A stretch of 64,000 bases of DNA from the NCBI RefSeq assembly GCF_008329965.1, contig NZ_CP036150.1, positions 1,922,001 through 1,986,000 on the forward strand. The letters run 5' to 3'. This DNA is from Oceanispirochaeta crateris (GTDB lineage Bacteria > Spirochaetota > Spirochaetia > DSM-2461). Numbering within the stretch: the first letter of the stretch is position 1; every line of letters begins with the position of its first letter. Both the position numbers and the translations under genes were made by a program. Below, piece after piece: positions 8,868-17,349 of the stretch. A model generated the notes under the pieces. The model saw nothing but the letters and a program-made list of their open reading frames with translations, was not told the DNA's origin and did not search any database.

Positions 8868-8990
8868 GGACAGTCCTTATCATCAGATTTGAGATATTCA
8901 GCAGAAGTATACTGATGCCGAGTCTCTTTGTAAAGACAGACAATGGGCAGAACTGATATATTAATGATGAACACTGAAACGGAGGGACCA

Positions 8991-10709
8991 TTGCTGCGGC
9001 ATTTCCGATTTTTCTACAAACTCTTCATTGCCTTCTTCTTGACAGGAGTCATCCCTGTGGCCCTCCTCAGCTCTTCCTTTGCCCTTTTTTCTGGTGGCAT
9101 TGTAACAGGATCTTACAAACAGCAGGGCCTCATTGCCATCAAAGGGATGTCGGAAGATCTGAATACGCTTTTGGAACGGTATCGCCACACAGTCTATTCC
9201 CTCAGCAGTGATGATGAAATTATTGCAGCTATCCTCAAGGACGCTGATCCTGAACGGTCAGAACTTCTGGCTCTCTATCAGAAAATCTATAGGGCTCTTA
9301 GCGGCCACATTGATCATGCCTCCCTGCATGTTATCAGCCGCACAGGATTTCCCTCTTTTTCTACACAGCAGATACCTAAATCCTATCTCAATATGGACGA
9401 TGAGGCGGCAGGTGGTTTATTTGCCCTGGCCCGCAAGCATCCCGAGAAAAGCTGGGCAGTTTCTAACCATTTCATAAATGAAAGAGGGAATATAGTGATG
9501 ATGAGTCTATGCCGGGCCGTACGGGATTTTGACGGAACCATCATCGCGTATGTTGTCCTGGATATCAATAAACCCTATATCGCCCAAATAAGTGAAGAAA
9601 AGAACCAGGATGTGTTTTCCCAAATTCTGATTGTAAATACTAGTCAGAATCTCGTCAGCGACCTAAGACACAGCGAGAATGACGGCAATTTCAGTCGTCT
9701 GCCTTTCCTTTCTGATATTCCAGACAAACTTTCCGGCTCTTTTACAAAAGAGGATCTTTTAATCATCTACACCCCCTTGGCAGTGGAACCCTTTGTCCTA
9801 GTCGGAGCCCTGCCCCTCAACATAGTCCTATCCAATCTCAGTTATCTTATTCGGGCAACTCTGTGGCTGCTCCTTTTGTGTATAATTCTGGCGGTTTTAC
9901 TGGCTCTCCTCGTCTCTCGTTCCATCTCTAGACCGGTTCACAGCCTCACACTGGCCATGGGTCAGGTAGAAGAAGGAGATTTGTCCGTACGAGTTTCAGA
10001 GAACAGAGAGGATGAGATAGGACTCCTGCTCAAACGTTTTAATATCATGACCGGTCAAATAGAAACCCTCGTTAAGGAAACCAGAGAGGAACAGGAAAAA
10101 CTGAGGGTAGCTGAACGAAAAGCTTTGCAGGCTCAAATTAATCCTCACTTCCTCTACAACACCCTGAATACCATCAAATCCATTGCAAAATTGGAAGGTA
10201 TAGATCAAATTACAACGATTGTAACACAGATGGGAAAGCTCCTGCGCCATACTATTGATAATGAAAAGGAAATTGTGACTCTTGCTGAAAGCTTGGTTCT
10301 GGTGGAAAGTTATCTTTCTATTCAAAAAATACGGTTCGGGACAAGGCTCAGTTACAGCATTAGAATTCCTGAGGAATATTCAGATCAACCCATTCCCAAA
10401 CTTATGCTTCAACCACTGGTTGAAAATGCTGTAATCCATGGATTGGAACAGAAAATGGGTCCGGGGATAATTACCCTCCGTGGTTGGAACCAAGAGAAGG
10501 ATCTCATCCTCGAAGTTCAGGATAACGGGAAGGGGATTCCTCCGGGACAAGAGCAAATTGGAAGCAGCAACTCTCATGGGGTGGGTCTCTCCAATGTTCA
10601 CAGACGTCTCCAATTGCTCTATGGTGCACCCTATGGATTGACCATTGAGAGCCAAGCGGATAAAGGAACCACCATTCGTATCAGAGTTCCTTTAAAAGAG
10701 GAAGAATAA
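8991..10709 (+). CDS. YesM-type sensor histidine kinase (dCache-like sensor, HAMP, LytS/YesM kinase)
   Basis: Membrane kinase: TM1 near the N-terminus, a large extracytoplasmic sensor region of about 260 residues, TM2 (LLLLCIILAVLLALL), HAMP, then the His_kinase module with the phospho-acceptor in QAQINPHFLYNTLNTI, and an HATPase with LVENAVIHGLE, DNGKGIP and GVGLSNV. The open frame begins at ATG 8943, but that start and the neighbouring ATGs lack a ribosome binding site. TTG at 8991 has GGAGG 5 bases upstream and puts TM1 near the start, so I prefer it. The stop abuts the ATG of the response regulator. YesM/YesN pairs usually sense sugars or oligosaccharides and activate ABC importers; a sugar ABC operon lies immediately beyond. 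Confidence 0.92.
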   Translation: MLRHFRFFYKLFIAFFLTGVIPVALLSSSFALFSGGIVTGSYKQQGLIAIKGMSEDLNTLLERYRHTVYSLSSDDEIIAAILKDADPERSELLALYQKIYRALSGHIDHASLHVISRTGFPSFSTQQIPKSYLNMDDEAAGGLFALARKHPEKSWAVSNHFINERGNIVMMSLCRAVRDFDGTIIAYVVLDINKPYIAQISEEKNQDVFSQILIVNTSQNLVSDLRHSENDGNFSRLPFLSDIPDKLSGSFTKEDLLIIYTPLAVEPFVLVGALPLNIVLSNLSYLIRATLWLLLLCIILAVLLALLVSRSISRPVHSLTLAMGQVEEGDLSVRVSENREDEIGLLLKRFNIMTGQIETLVKETREEQEKLRVAERKALQAQINPHFLYNTLNTIKSIAKLEGIDQITTIVTQMGKLLRHTIDNEKEIVTLAESLVLVESYLSIQKIRFGTRLSYSIRIPEEYSDQPIPKLMLQPLVENAVIHGLEQKMGPGIITLRGWNQEKDLILEVQDNGKGIPPGQEQIGSSNSHGVGLSNVHRRLQLLYGAPYGLTIESQADKGTTIRIRVPLKEEE

Positions 10710-11519
10710 ATGATTAATATCATCCTTGTTGAAGATGAAGAATACCTCTTAAAAGAACTAGCCCTGACCACTCCCTGGCAGGAATTGGGATGCACACTCC
10801 TAGGAGAAGCTCGCAATGGCCTGGAAGGCTTATCTATGATAGAAAAGATCAGGCCACACCTTGTTATTACAGATATAAGGATGCCTGGAATGGACGGACT
10901 CACCATGCTCAGAGAAGCAGAACGGATTCTGGGGAACAAGGCCCCATGGGCGATCATCCTCACGGGTCATTCTGATTTTGAATATGCCAGACAGGCAGTA
11001 CGCCTGGGTGTAAAGGATTACCTTCTTAAGCCCATTGATGATGAAGAATTCCATAGTCTTTTGTCCACCATTGCAAAGAAGATTGAGACAAGTCTGCAAA
11101 AACAGAAAAGAAGAAAAAAGCTGGAGATGATGAAAGAGAGCCGCCTTGCCCTCTTCCAAGAGTATGGCAGCCCAGTAAACGGAGATGGAAAAGATGAGTA
11201 TATTCGTCAATCTGTTGCGTATATCAGAAAAAACTACCACCGGGATATTTCTCTTATGGATACAGCGGAAAACCTGGGAATAACCCGGGGGTATCTTTCC
11301 CGTTTGTTCAAAGAGAAAACAGGATACACCTTCCTGGAGTACCTGACATTCTACAGATTAAGAAAAGCATTAAAACTCCTGCAAAAGAGCTCTCTCAAAA
11401 TCAGCGAGATAGCCCATCAAACGGGATTTCCCGATGATGGATATTTTATCCAGCTCTTCCGCCGTCAGATAGGAGTAACCCCTGGCCAATATAGAAGTGG
11501 GAAATTTAAGGAGCCTTAA
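10710..11519 (+). CDS. YesN-type response regulator (REC plus AraC DNA-binding domain)
   Basis: A 269-residue regulator. The N-terminal receiver has the acidic pocket (VEDEE), the phospho-acceptor Asp in VITDIRMPGMDG and the Lys in DYLLKP. The C-terminal 100 residues are an AraC/XylS double helix-turn-helix (LGITRGYLSRLFKEKTG, and ISEIAHQTGFPDDGYFIQLF ending in TPGQYR). It is translated directly from the kinase stop (TAA then ATG, no gap). It probably activates the sugar ABC operon at 11.5-15.3 kb, whose last gene converges on it 5 bases away. That target is inferred from position only. Confidence 0.94.
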   Translation: MINIILVEDEEYLLKELALTTPWQELGCTLLGEARNGLEGLSMIEKIRPHLVITDIRMPGMDGLTMLREAERILGNKAPWAIILTGHSDFEYARQAVRLGVKDYLLKPIDDEEFHSLLSTIAKKIETSLQKQKRRKKLEMMKESRLALFQEYGSPVNGDGKDEYIRQSVAYIRKNYHRDISLMDTAENLGITRGYLSRLFKEKTGYTFLEYLTFYRLRKALKLLQKSSLKISEIAHQTGFPDDGYFIQLFRRQIGVTPGQYRSGKFKEP

Positions 11520-11524
11520 AACAC

Positions 11525-12115
11525 TTAAGAGTACTCAATTCCTGCCCTGGCAAGATCCTTTTCAAACACATCTGCCTCTGTGAAAAGAAAGGAATGAATC
11601 CCTAAAGTTCGGGCTGCTTCAATATTTTCAGGCAAATCGTCTGCAAAAACCACCTCTTCGGGATTCACCTTCTCCCTGTCAAGAATCCATTGATAGAAGG
11701 CGGGCTTCGGCTTGGCAACTCCCATTAAATGAGAGGCATAAACGGTATCAAAGACCTGATAATCCCCTTTTTTCAAATGATACTCATAATGTTCACTTAT
11801 AGTATTTGTACCACAGACAACGGGACAGAACCTTTTTATACGGCGAATCAATTTTTCAGTATTACCATCTAGAAACGGCTCATATAGATCAATCATCAAA
11901 TTCATTTTTTCAGGGGGTATGATCCCGCTCTTATGAGTGAATCTCTTCCAGAAATCAAAACTTGAGAGTTTCCCTTCCATTAAGGGTATTAAATCATCGG
12001 AGATATTTGAAACAAGAGATTCCAGTTCCAACCCCATCAAAGAGGCAATGCTAGGAAGGATATCAAACCGACGGACGAGGACTCCCCCCATATCAAAAAT
12101 AAAGAGTTTGGTCAT
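11525..12115 (-). CDS. HAD-superfamily hydrolase (YihX/HAD-IA-like phosphatase)
   Basis: A 196-residue HAD phosphatase: motif I FDMGGVLV (nucleophile Asp8, with Gly where the second Asp is usual, as in YihX-type enzymes), motif II CGTNT, motif III Lys in GVAKPKPAF, motif IV FADDLPENIEAA. E. coli YihX dephosphorylates glucose 1-phosphate; here a sugar phosphate is a reasonable guess because the gene is last in a sugar ABC transporter operon, 6 bases after the permease stop. The exact substrate is unknown. Confidence 0.88.
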   Translation of the reverse strand: MTKLFIFDMGGVLVRRFDILPSIASLMGLELESLVSNISDDLIPLMEGKLSSFDFWKRFTHKSGIIPPEKMNLMIDLYEPFLDGNTEKLIRRIKRFCPVVCGTNTISEHYEYHLKKGDYQVFDTVYASHLMGVAKPKPAFYQWILDREKVNPEEVVFADDLPENIEAARTLGIHSFLFTEADVFEKDLARAGIEYS

Positions 12116-12121
12116 GCTTCA

Positions 12122-12991
12122 CTATCCTTTCCTGGACGAAAAGACTGAGGCACCGGAAACAAAGTAATTGCTCATTGTAAAAAATAGAACCAACATGGGG
12201 ATGCTAGCTAAAACCGCCACAGCCATCATAGCCCCCTCATCGGTATACTTTTCGGCGGCAAATTTGACAATATACAAAGGGAGAGTCTTCATTTTTTCAC
12301 TCTGTGCTATCAATAGAGGCCATAACAGATTATCCCACTGACTTCTGAAGGTTAGTATGGATAAAGTGGCTATGGCCGGAGCGCAGTTGGGAAGAACAAC
12401 ATGCCAAAAAATCCTAATTTCTCCCGCTCCGTCAATTCGGGTGGCATCAAGAAATTCATCGGGAAAAGGAAGCAGATACTGCCGCATCATGAAAACTCCA
12501 AAAGCATTGACCAAAAAGGGCAGTGTCAGCCCTCCATAGGAGTTTTGAAGATGAAGTTTTGTGGTCACCAGATAAAGGGGAATCATGATGGCTTCAAAAG
12601 GAATCATCATGGTTGCCATGATGGCCAAAAAGACAAAATTCCGACCTTTAAATTTAAATTTAGCCAGTCCATACCCTGTGAGACTAGCAAGAAGGACCGT
12701 AGAAAAGGTGACGATCCCGGATACGAGGATCGAATTTATATAATTGCGGATAAAGATGAAGCTTCCGTCATTTCCGGCGATCGCTTTGATAAAATTCTGA
12801 ACCTCAAACCCCTGGGGAATCCAACGATAAGGCATTTTTAAAATATCCTTCCGAGGCATCATTGAGGCTGTGAACATAAAGAGAATCGGAATAAGGGTGA
12901 AGATCAACGCTCCCAGCAGGAGCAAATGGATAAGAATGCTGATAGGAGAGAGGGTTGATTTTCCGGGACTGTCTAATCTTGTTCGTATCAT
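12122..12991 (-). CDS. Carbohydrate ABC transporter permease, MalG/UgpE family
   Basis: A 289-residue inner-membrane permease with about six TM segments. The EAA loop is visible as DATRIDGAGEIRIFWHVVLPNCAPAIATL, and it ends in the family-typical ...VSGASVFSSRKG. It pairs with the MalF-type permease 34 bases upstream. No ATP-binding gene is present in the operon, as is common where a shared MsmK/UgpC-type ATPase is encoded elsewhere. Confidence 0.94.
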   Translation of the reverse strand: MIRTRLDSPGKSTLSPISILIHLLLLGALIFTLIPILFMFTASMMPRKDILKMPYRWIPQGFEVQNFIKAIAGNDGSFIFIRNYINSILVSGIVTFSTVLLASLTGYGLAKFKFKGRNFVFLAIMATMMIPFEAIMIPLYLVTTKLHLQNSYGGLTLPFLVNAFGVFMMRQYLLPFPDEFLDATRIDGAGEIRIFWHVVLPNCAPAIATLSILTFRSQWDNLLWPLLIAQSEKMKTLPLYIVKFAAEKYTDEGAMMAVAVLASIPMLVLFFTMSNYFVSGASVFSSRKG

Positions 12992-13025
12992 AGCTATTTT
13001 CCTTTTACTCTGGATGCTGGAGAGC

Positions 13026-13934
13026 CTAATAGCTCACGCTGTCTGCCTTGGATGCCTTGAATTGGAACCAGGTAAAGAAGAGCATGATCAAAAAGAGGAT
13101 GATGCTCATAGCACTGGACCTACCGATTTGATGATCTCTGATTCCGGTGTTATAAATATTCAGCGTAATCACGTTGATGGGGGCCTGAGGAGATCCGGAC
13201 TGTACAAAAAGGTATTGTGTGCTGAATGTTTTTAAACACTGGAGCATGGACATGACAGAAACCAAAACCACTGTGGGCTGGAGAAGTGGGAAGGTGATCC
13301 TCCAGAAGCTCTGCCAGTTATCAGCTCCATCGATCCGGGCGGCTTCATATAGAGATCCAGGAATGGCCGACAGTCCCGCAATGAAAATGACCACAAAATA
13401 ACCGATATATTTCCAGAAATAGACCAATATGGTGGAGAATTGAACCATAAATGAATTGGCAAGCCACTGATGGTCTATTCCGGGGGTATTCATAAAAAAA
13501 TTGAGCCACTGATTCCCCAACCCCCTGGGATTGAAAATGGACAGCCAGATTACAGCGGCCACTACCGAAGAGAGCACCGCCGGAGCGTAATAGGCCAGCT
13601 GAAGATATTTCTGACTCTTCTTATTGACCAGAAGGATCATAACAGCCAGGAGCAAACTGAACACTACCAGGGGAATAAAGGTCCCGAGGGTAAAGACAAA
13701 GGTTGCCCTGATGGAGTTCCAAAAATCGGGAGACTTTAAGAGATAAATATAGTTTTTCAAGCCTGTGAAGGTGGGCGGCTTCAGAGACAGGATGTTTTTC
13801 CTAAAAAAGCTAGTATAGGCAGCATTCAATATGGGGTAAAAGCTGAATAATGAAAAAAACAGCAATGAGGGAGTTATGAATATCCATCCCCAGCGTGCGA
13901 GCTTCTTGTCTATTCCGATATAGGCCTTCTTCAT
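13026..13934 (-). CDS. Carbohydrate ABC transporter permease, MalF/UgpA family
   Basis: A 302-residue permease with about six TM segments, starting with a short cytoplasmic N-terminus before WIFITPSLLFFSLFSFYPI. The EAA loop reads YEAARIDGADNWQSFWRITFPLL. It lies between the binding-protein gene and the second permease. A stem-loop in the gap before it (13953-13997) probably lowers its expression relative to the binding protein. Confidence 0.94.
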   Translation of the reverse strand: MKKAYIGIDKKLARWGWIFITPSLLFFSLFSFYPILNAAYTSFFRKNILSLKPPTFTGLKNYIYLLKSPDFWNSIRATFVFTLGTFIPLVVFSLLLAVMILLVNKKSQKYLQLAYYAPAVLSSVVAAVIWLSIFNPRGLGNQWLNFFMNTPGIDHQWLANSFMVQFSTILVYFWKYIGYFVVIFIAGLSAIPGSLYEAARIDGADNWQSFWRITFPLLQPTVVLVSVMSMLQCLKTFSTQYLFVQSGSPQAPINVITLNIYNTGIRDHQIGRSSAMSIILFLIMLFFTWFQFKASKADSVSY

Positions 13935-13952
13935 TCCGATTCCTTTTAAATA

Positions 13953-13997
13953 AGAGCTGGCCTGAACACAATTTTAAAATCGCTTCAAACCAGCTCT
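13953..13997 (-). terminator. Intercistronic stem-loop between binding-protein and permease genes
   Basis: AGAGCTGG and CCAGCTCT form a perfect 8-bp stem with a 29-base loop, followed on the minus strand by TTATTTAAAAG. It resembles partial terminators or mRNA-stabilising stems found after sugar-binding-protein genes. Confidence 0.6.
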
Positions 13998-14028
13998 ATG
14001 ATCAATATAAATAACTTACAAGATAAAA

Positions 14029-15321
14029 TTATTCCTGATCCAAAACTTCCTGAGCTTTCACTTTTAGGGAAGCCAGGGCTTTTTCAGGAGCTATACCGCT
14101 GAGCATAACACCTTCCACAGCCTCTTTGATCAGTTCCTGAATTTTGGCACTGTTTTCGGCATAATACACAATATTTCCCTTGGCCATATCTGCAGCAAAA
14201 ACATCGGCATAGGGAATATTGGCATAGGTTTCGGAGGCCATCAACTGTTTAGTAGGCTGAACCAAACCGACCTCTGTTAGATATTCTTCCGAATGTGACA
14301 GCATATAAGCGATGAATTCCCAGGCAATTTTCTGTTCTCTTTCAGATTTTTGACCATTTACCATATAAAAGTGACCATAATAGGCGGATGCGACTTCTTT
14401 TACAGCGTCTTTAAACTGAGGATAGGGAATGACCATCCAGTCACCGCTGTCATAAAACTCGGGGTTATCCGCCCGGATACGTCCAGCCTGATAAAGACCG
14501 CTCATGGCCATACCCATATCATTGTTGTCAGCGTTAAAGAGTTTTCGGGCATTCTGGTAGGTAGGTGAACCAAGATTAAGACCATTGGGTCCCCAATCTG
14601 CCATAAACTGAAGGAATTTCAACCAGGCTTGATCACCGACTATCGCTGTTTTGCCATCATCACTTACAAGTTGTCCACCCAGCTGCTCAACCATGGGAAC
14701 CATAGAAACCAGATAGTAGGGATACCTGAAGTCGAACCCCCGGCGTGTGATAATCTCACCTTCCCTTAGAACCATTCTCTGAGAAACCGCAACCATGTCT
14801 TCCCAGGTCTTGGGTATATCTTTTTCAGGGTCCAGTCCGGCATCACGGAATATTCTTTTGTTTAGATAGGGTGCCCAGTTTGTCAGCTCCAGAGGGAGTC
14901 CGTAAACCTGACCATCTTCACTGACCGCATTTAAAACGCCATCTACATAGGATTCTGTTAAAGCCTCGGTGGATTGAAAACCGACTGCCTCGGGATTAAC
15001 CGGTGCGACTCGGCCGTTGGCAATATAGGCGTAGCCGTCTTCTATCTGTGTATTGAAAATGTGGGGACCTTCGTTTGCAGCAAAGGCGGTTAAGAGCAGC
15101 TCGGGCATTTTAGAGCTAGAGTTGGTCACACGATTGATGGTGACATCAGGATGACTTGCCTCGAATTCGCTGATATAGCGGTCTTCAAGAGCCGTTCTGT
15201 TGGGGTCCTCATGGGTCCAGAACGTAATGGTAACGGGCCCGGTCTCTTCCTGAACTCCTGTGGCAAACACAGGAAGTCCAAGAGCCAGGAGAGATAGTAA
15301 AACTATCAAGGTCTTTTTCAT
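14029..15321 (-). CDS. Extracellular sugar-binding protein of an ABC transporter (family 1)
   Basis: About 430 residues. The signal peptide reads KKTLIVLLSLLALGLPVFA with a likely signal peptidase I site and no lipobox Cys. The mature part begins VTITFWTHEDPNRTALEDRY and is a type-1 extracellular solute-binding protein. Aromatic residues in the sugar-cleft regions (YGLPLELTNWAPYLNK) suit a carbohydrate ligand that I cannot name. AAGGAGG lies 9 bases from the ATG at 15321; a GTG one codon earlier (15324) is also possible. First gene of the operon binding protein-permease-permease-HAD. A small inverted repeat ATGGAT-CATCT-ATCCAT (15338-15354) sits just upstream of the ribosome binding site. Confidence 0.94.
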   Translation of the reverse strand: MKKTLIVLLSLLALGLPVFATGVQEETGPVTITFWTHEDPNRTALEDRYISEFEASHPDVTINRVTNSSSKMPELLLTAFAANEGPHIFNTQIEDGYAYIANGRVAPVNPEAVGFQSTEALTESYVDGVLNAVSEDGQVYGLPLELTNWAPYLNKRIFRDAGLDPEKDIPKTWEDMVAVSQRMVLREGEIITRRGFDFRYPYYLVSMVPMVEQLGGQLVSDDGKTAIVGDQAWLKFLQFMADWGPNGLNLGSPTYQNARKLFNADNNDMGMAMSGLYQAGRIRADNPEFYDSGDWMVIPYPQFKDAVKEVASAYYGHFYMVNGQKSEREQKIAWEFIAYMLSHSEEYLTEVGLVQPTKQLMASETYANIPYADVFAADMAKGNIVYYAENSAKIQELIKEAVEGVMLSGIAPEKALASLKVKAQEVLDQE

Positions 15322-15417
15322 CACATTAATCCTCCTTATGGATCATCTATCCATGATAAATCAGGATATAAAAGTGGACAATGTGATATTATTGGACTAA
15401 ATGTTGTAAATCATACA

Positions 15418-15448
15418 TTTACAGCCCTCCGGTAAAGAAGAGCTGTAA
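15418..15448 (-). terminator. Weak stem-loop after the SulP gene
   Basis: TTTACAGC (15418-15425) and GCTGTAAA (15441-15448) form an 8-bp stem with a 15-base loop, just after the SulP stop on the minus strand. No proper T-run follows, so termination is uncertain. Confidence 0.35.
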
Positions 15449-15463
15449 ACGCAGTGTGTAGGA

Positions 15464-17032
15464 TTAACCTAGTTTGTCGCTGGCAATATGCCAGTGCTTC
15501 AGATCTTCATATACCAGAACATCGACCAGATCGGCAGCCGTTTCCAGCAACTGGGCACATTCAGGGCTAAGATCAATGAGGTGTAGAGTCTTTCCTAGCC
15601 TTGTATATCGCTCGGAGAGAGTATTGATGGCCTCTATTCCTGACTGATCATGCACCCTGGCATCATGAAAATCAATGATCACATCTGCAGGGTCTTCTGA
15701 TGGATTAAAGAGATCGGCAAAGTTCCTGGCCGAACCAAAAAAGAGTTGTCCTCTCAGATGGTATATTTTAGATCCTTTTTGATCTGTTTCGGAGTGAATC
15801 TCGATCTGGCTCCCTTTTTTCCAGGCAAATACCAGGGCCGAGACAATCACTCCCACAAGAACGGCAGTGGCCAGGTCTTCCAAGACTGTTATGACAGATA
15901 CCAGAACAATGATGAATGTGTCAGATTTGGGAATCTTATTGATAAGCCTCAGGCTGGACCATTCAAAGGTACTGATAACAACCATGAACATGACACCCAC
16001 AAGAGCTGCCACAGGAATAATTTGAATAAAATCAGAACCAATCATGACAAAAGCCATGAGGGCCAGCGCCGCAGTGATTCCAGACAAGCGTCCCCGTCCA
16101 CCGGATTTTATATTAATCATGCTTTGTCCGATCATAGCACAACCACCCATGGCTCCAAAAAACCCGCAAATCAAATTGGCAGCTCCCTGTCCCAGACATT
16201 CCCGATTTCCATGCCCCCGGGTCTCGGTGATCTCATCTACCAGAGTCAGAGTCAATAAGGACTCAATCAACCCCACAGCCGCGGCTAAAATGGAATAAGG
16301 AAGGATAATCAGAAGAGTATCCAAATCAAAAGGAACATGAGGTATGTGAAAAGATGGGAGTCCCCCTTTTAATGAACTGATATCAGGATCAAGCATCGTA
16401 ACAAAATCCATGACAGTGCGGACATGAAAAATATCATAGGTTGATAACGCCATGCCCAAAAGAGTCACCGTAATGATGGCAAACAGTGAAGCAGGGATGG
16501 CCTTCGTCAGGAGAGGCAGGAGAAAACTGAGAACCATTGTCAGCAGCACCAGGGTCAGCATAATCCATAAATCGGCTCCCTGCAGCCACTGAGCCTGGTC
16601 ACCCGTTCCGGTTTTGAATTGAGCGAGTTGGGCCAGAAATATGACGATGGCCAATCCATTAACAAAGCCCAGCATCACAGGATGGGGGATGAGTCGGACG
16701 TATTTTCCCAATTTTAAAAGTCCGGCAGCCAATTGCAAAATCCCCATAAGGGCCACTGCTGCAAAAAGATATTCCACACCATGGCTCACGACGAGAGACG
16801 CAAGGACGACAGCGACTGCACCGGTCGCACCGGAGATCATCCCCGGTCGTCCTCCCAGAACAGAACTAACCAAACCGACAATGAAGGCGGCATAGAGGCC
16901 GATCATGGGTGAAATATGACAGACAAAAGCAAAGGCGATGGCCTCGGGAACCAGCGCCAGAGCAACCGTCAGACCGGAAAGGGTATCATTTTTGATACCT
17001 GTGAGATTGAGATTCGTAAGTGTAAAATGCAA
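15464..17032 (-). CDS. SulP-family anion transporter with C-terminal STAS domain
   Basis: A 522-residue transporter. The N-terminus carries the SulP signature (LSGLTVALALVPEAIAFAF...GLYAAF). About 10-12 TM segments run to residue 400, followed by a STAS domain (about 410-510: VIIDFHDARVHDQSGIEAINTL). SulP proteins move sulfate, bicarbonate or other anions; this short SulP-STAS architecture is often annotated as sulfate permease, but some relatives are bicarbonate carriers, and the sequence alone does not decide. It stands alone, with 317 bases upstream. Confidence 0.93.
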   Translation of the reverse strand: MHFTLTNLNLTGIKNDTLSGLTVALALVPEAIAFAFVCHISPMIGLYAAFIVGLVSSVLGGRPGMISGATGAVAVVLASLVVSHGVEYLFAAVALMGILQLAAGLLKLGKYVRLIPHPVMLGFVNGLAIVIFLAQLAQFKTGTGDQAQWLQGADLWIMLTLVLLTMVLSFLLPLLTKAIPASLFAIITVTLLGMALSTYDIFHVRTVMDFVTMLDPDISSLKGGLPSFHIPHVPFDLDTLLIILPYSILAAAVGLIESLLTLTLVDEITETRGHGNRECLGQGAANLICGFFGAMGGCAMIGQSMINIKSGGRGRLSGITAALALMAFVMIGSDFIQIIPVAALVGVMFMVVISTFEWSSLRLINKIPKSDTFIIVLVSVITVLEDLATAVLVGVIVSALVFAWKKGSQIEIHSETDQKGSKIYHLRGQLFFGSARNFADLFNPSEDPADVIIDFHDARVHDQSGIEAINTLSERYTRLGKTLHLIDLSPECAQLLETAADLVDVLVYEDLKHWHIASDKLG

Positions 17033-17297
17033 TAGAGAGACTCCTGATTAGATATGAAACCCTTCTGAAAACAGATTTGATCAAAAGGAATGCTTTGAAT
17101 TGAAAGGGTTTCCAAACGACTGATAGCTGAACCCTGTACAAAATTTCCTTGCATATTACTCGCGAAGTCCAAAAAAGACTAGTCTATTCTCTAATTTTTT
17201 ATGTATATCCCATGGAGTTCTGCCTAAAAATTCGATCTGCCATAATCCTGAAACAATGGATTTCACTTACAGAAAGGTGTTTCTAAGAAAGTTACCT

Positions 17298-17325
17298 TTG
17301 ACTCTATTGTAAATCATGTTAAAAT
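17298..17325 (+). promoter_or_regulatory. Predicted sigma-70 promoter for the unknown membrane protein
   Basis: TTGACT (17298-17303), 16-base spacer, TAAAAT (17320-17325), 24 bases before the ATG at 17350. The rest of the gap 17033-17349 shows nothing recognisable beyond the presumed SulP promoter. Confidence 0.6.
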
Positions 17326-17349
17326 GTTCAGCTTAATTAAGGATTAATA

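Noticed and set aside
12401-12841. 146-codon plus-strand ORF
   Set aside because: Shadow of the MalG-type permease on the opposite strand; low-complexity charged translation.
15746-16258. 170-codon plus-strand ORF
   Set aside because: Entirely antisense to the well-supported SulP gene, with His/Asn/Ser-rich translation, no ribosome binding site and no family resemblance.
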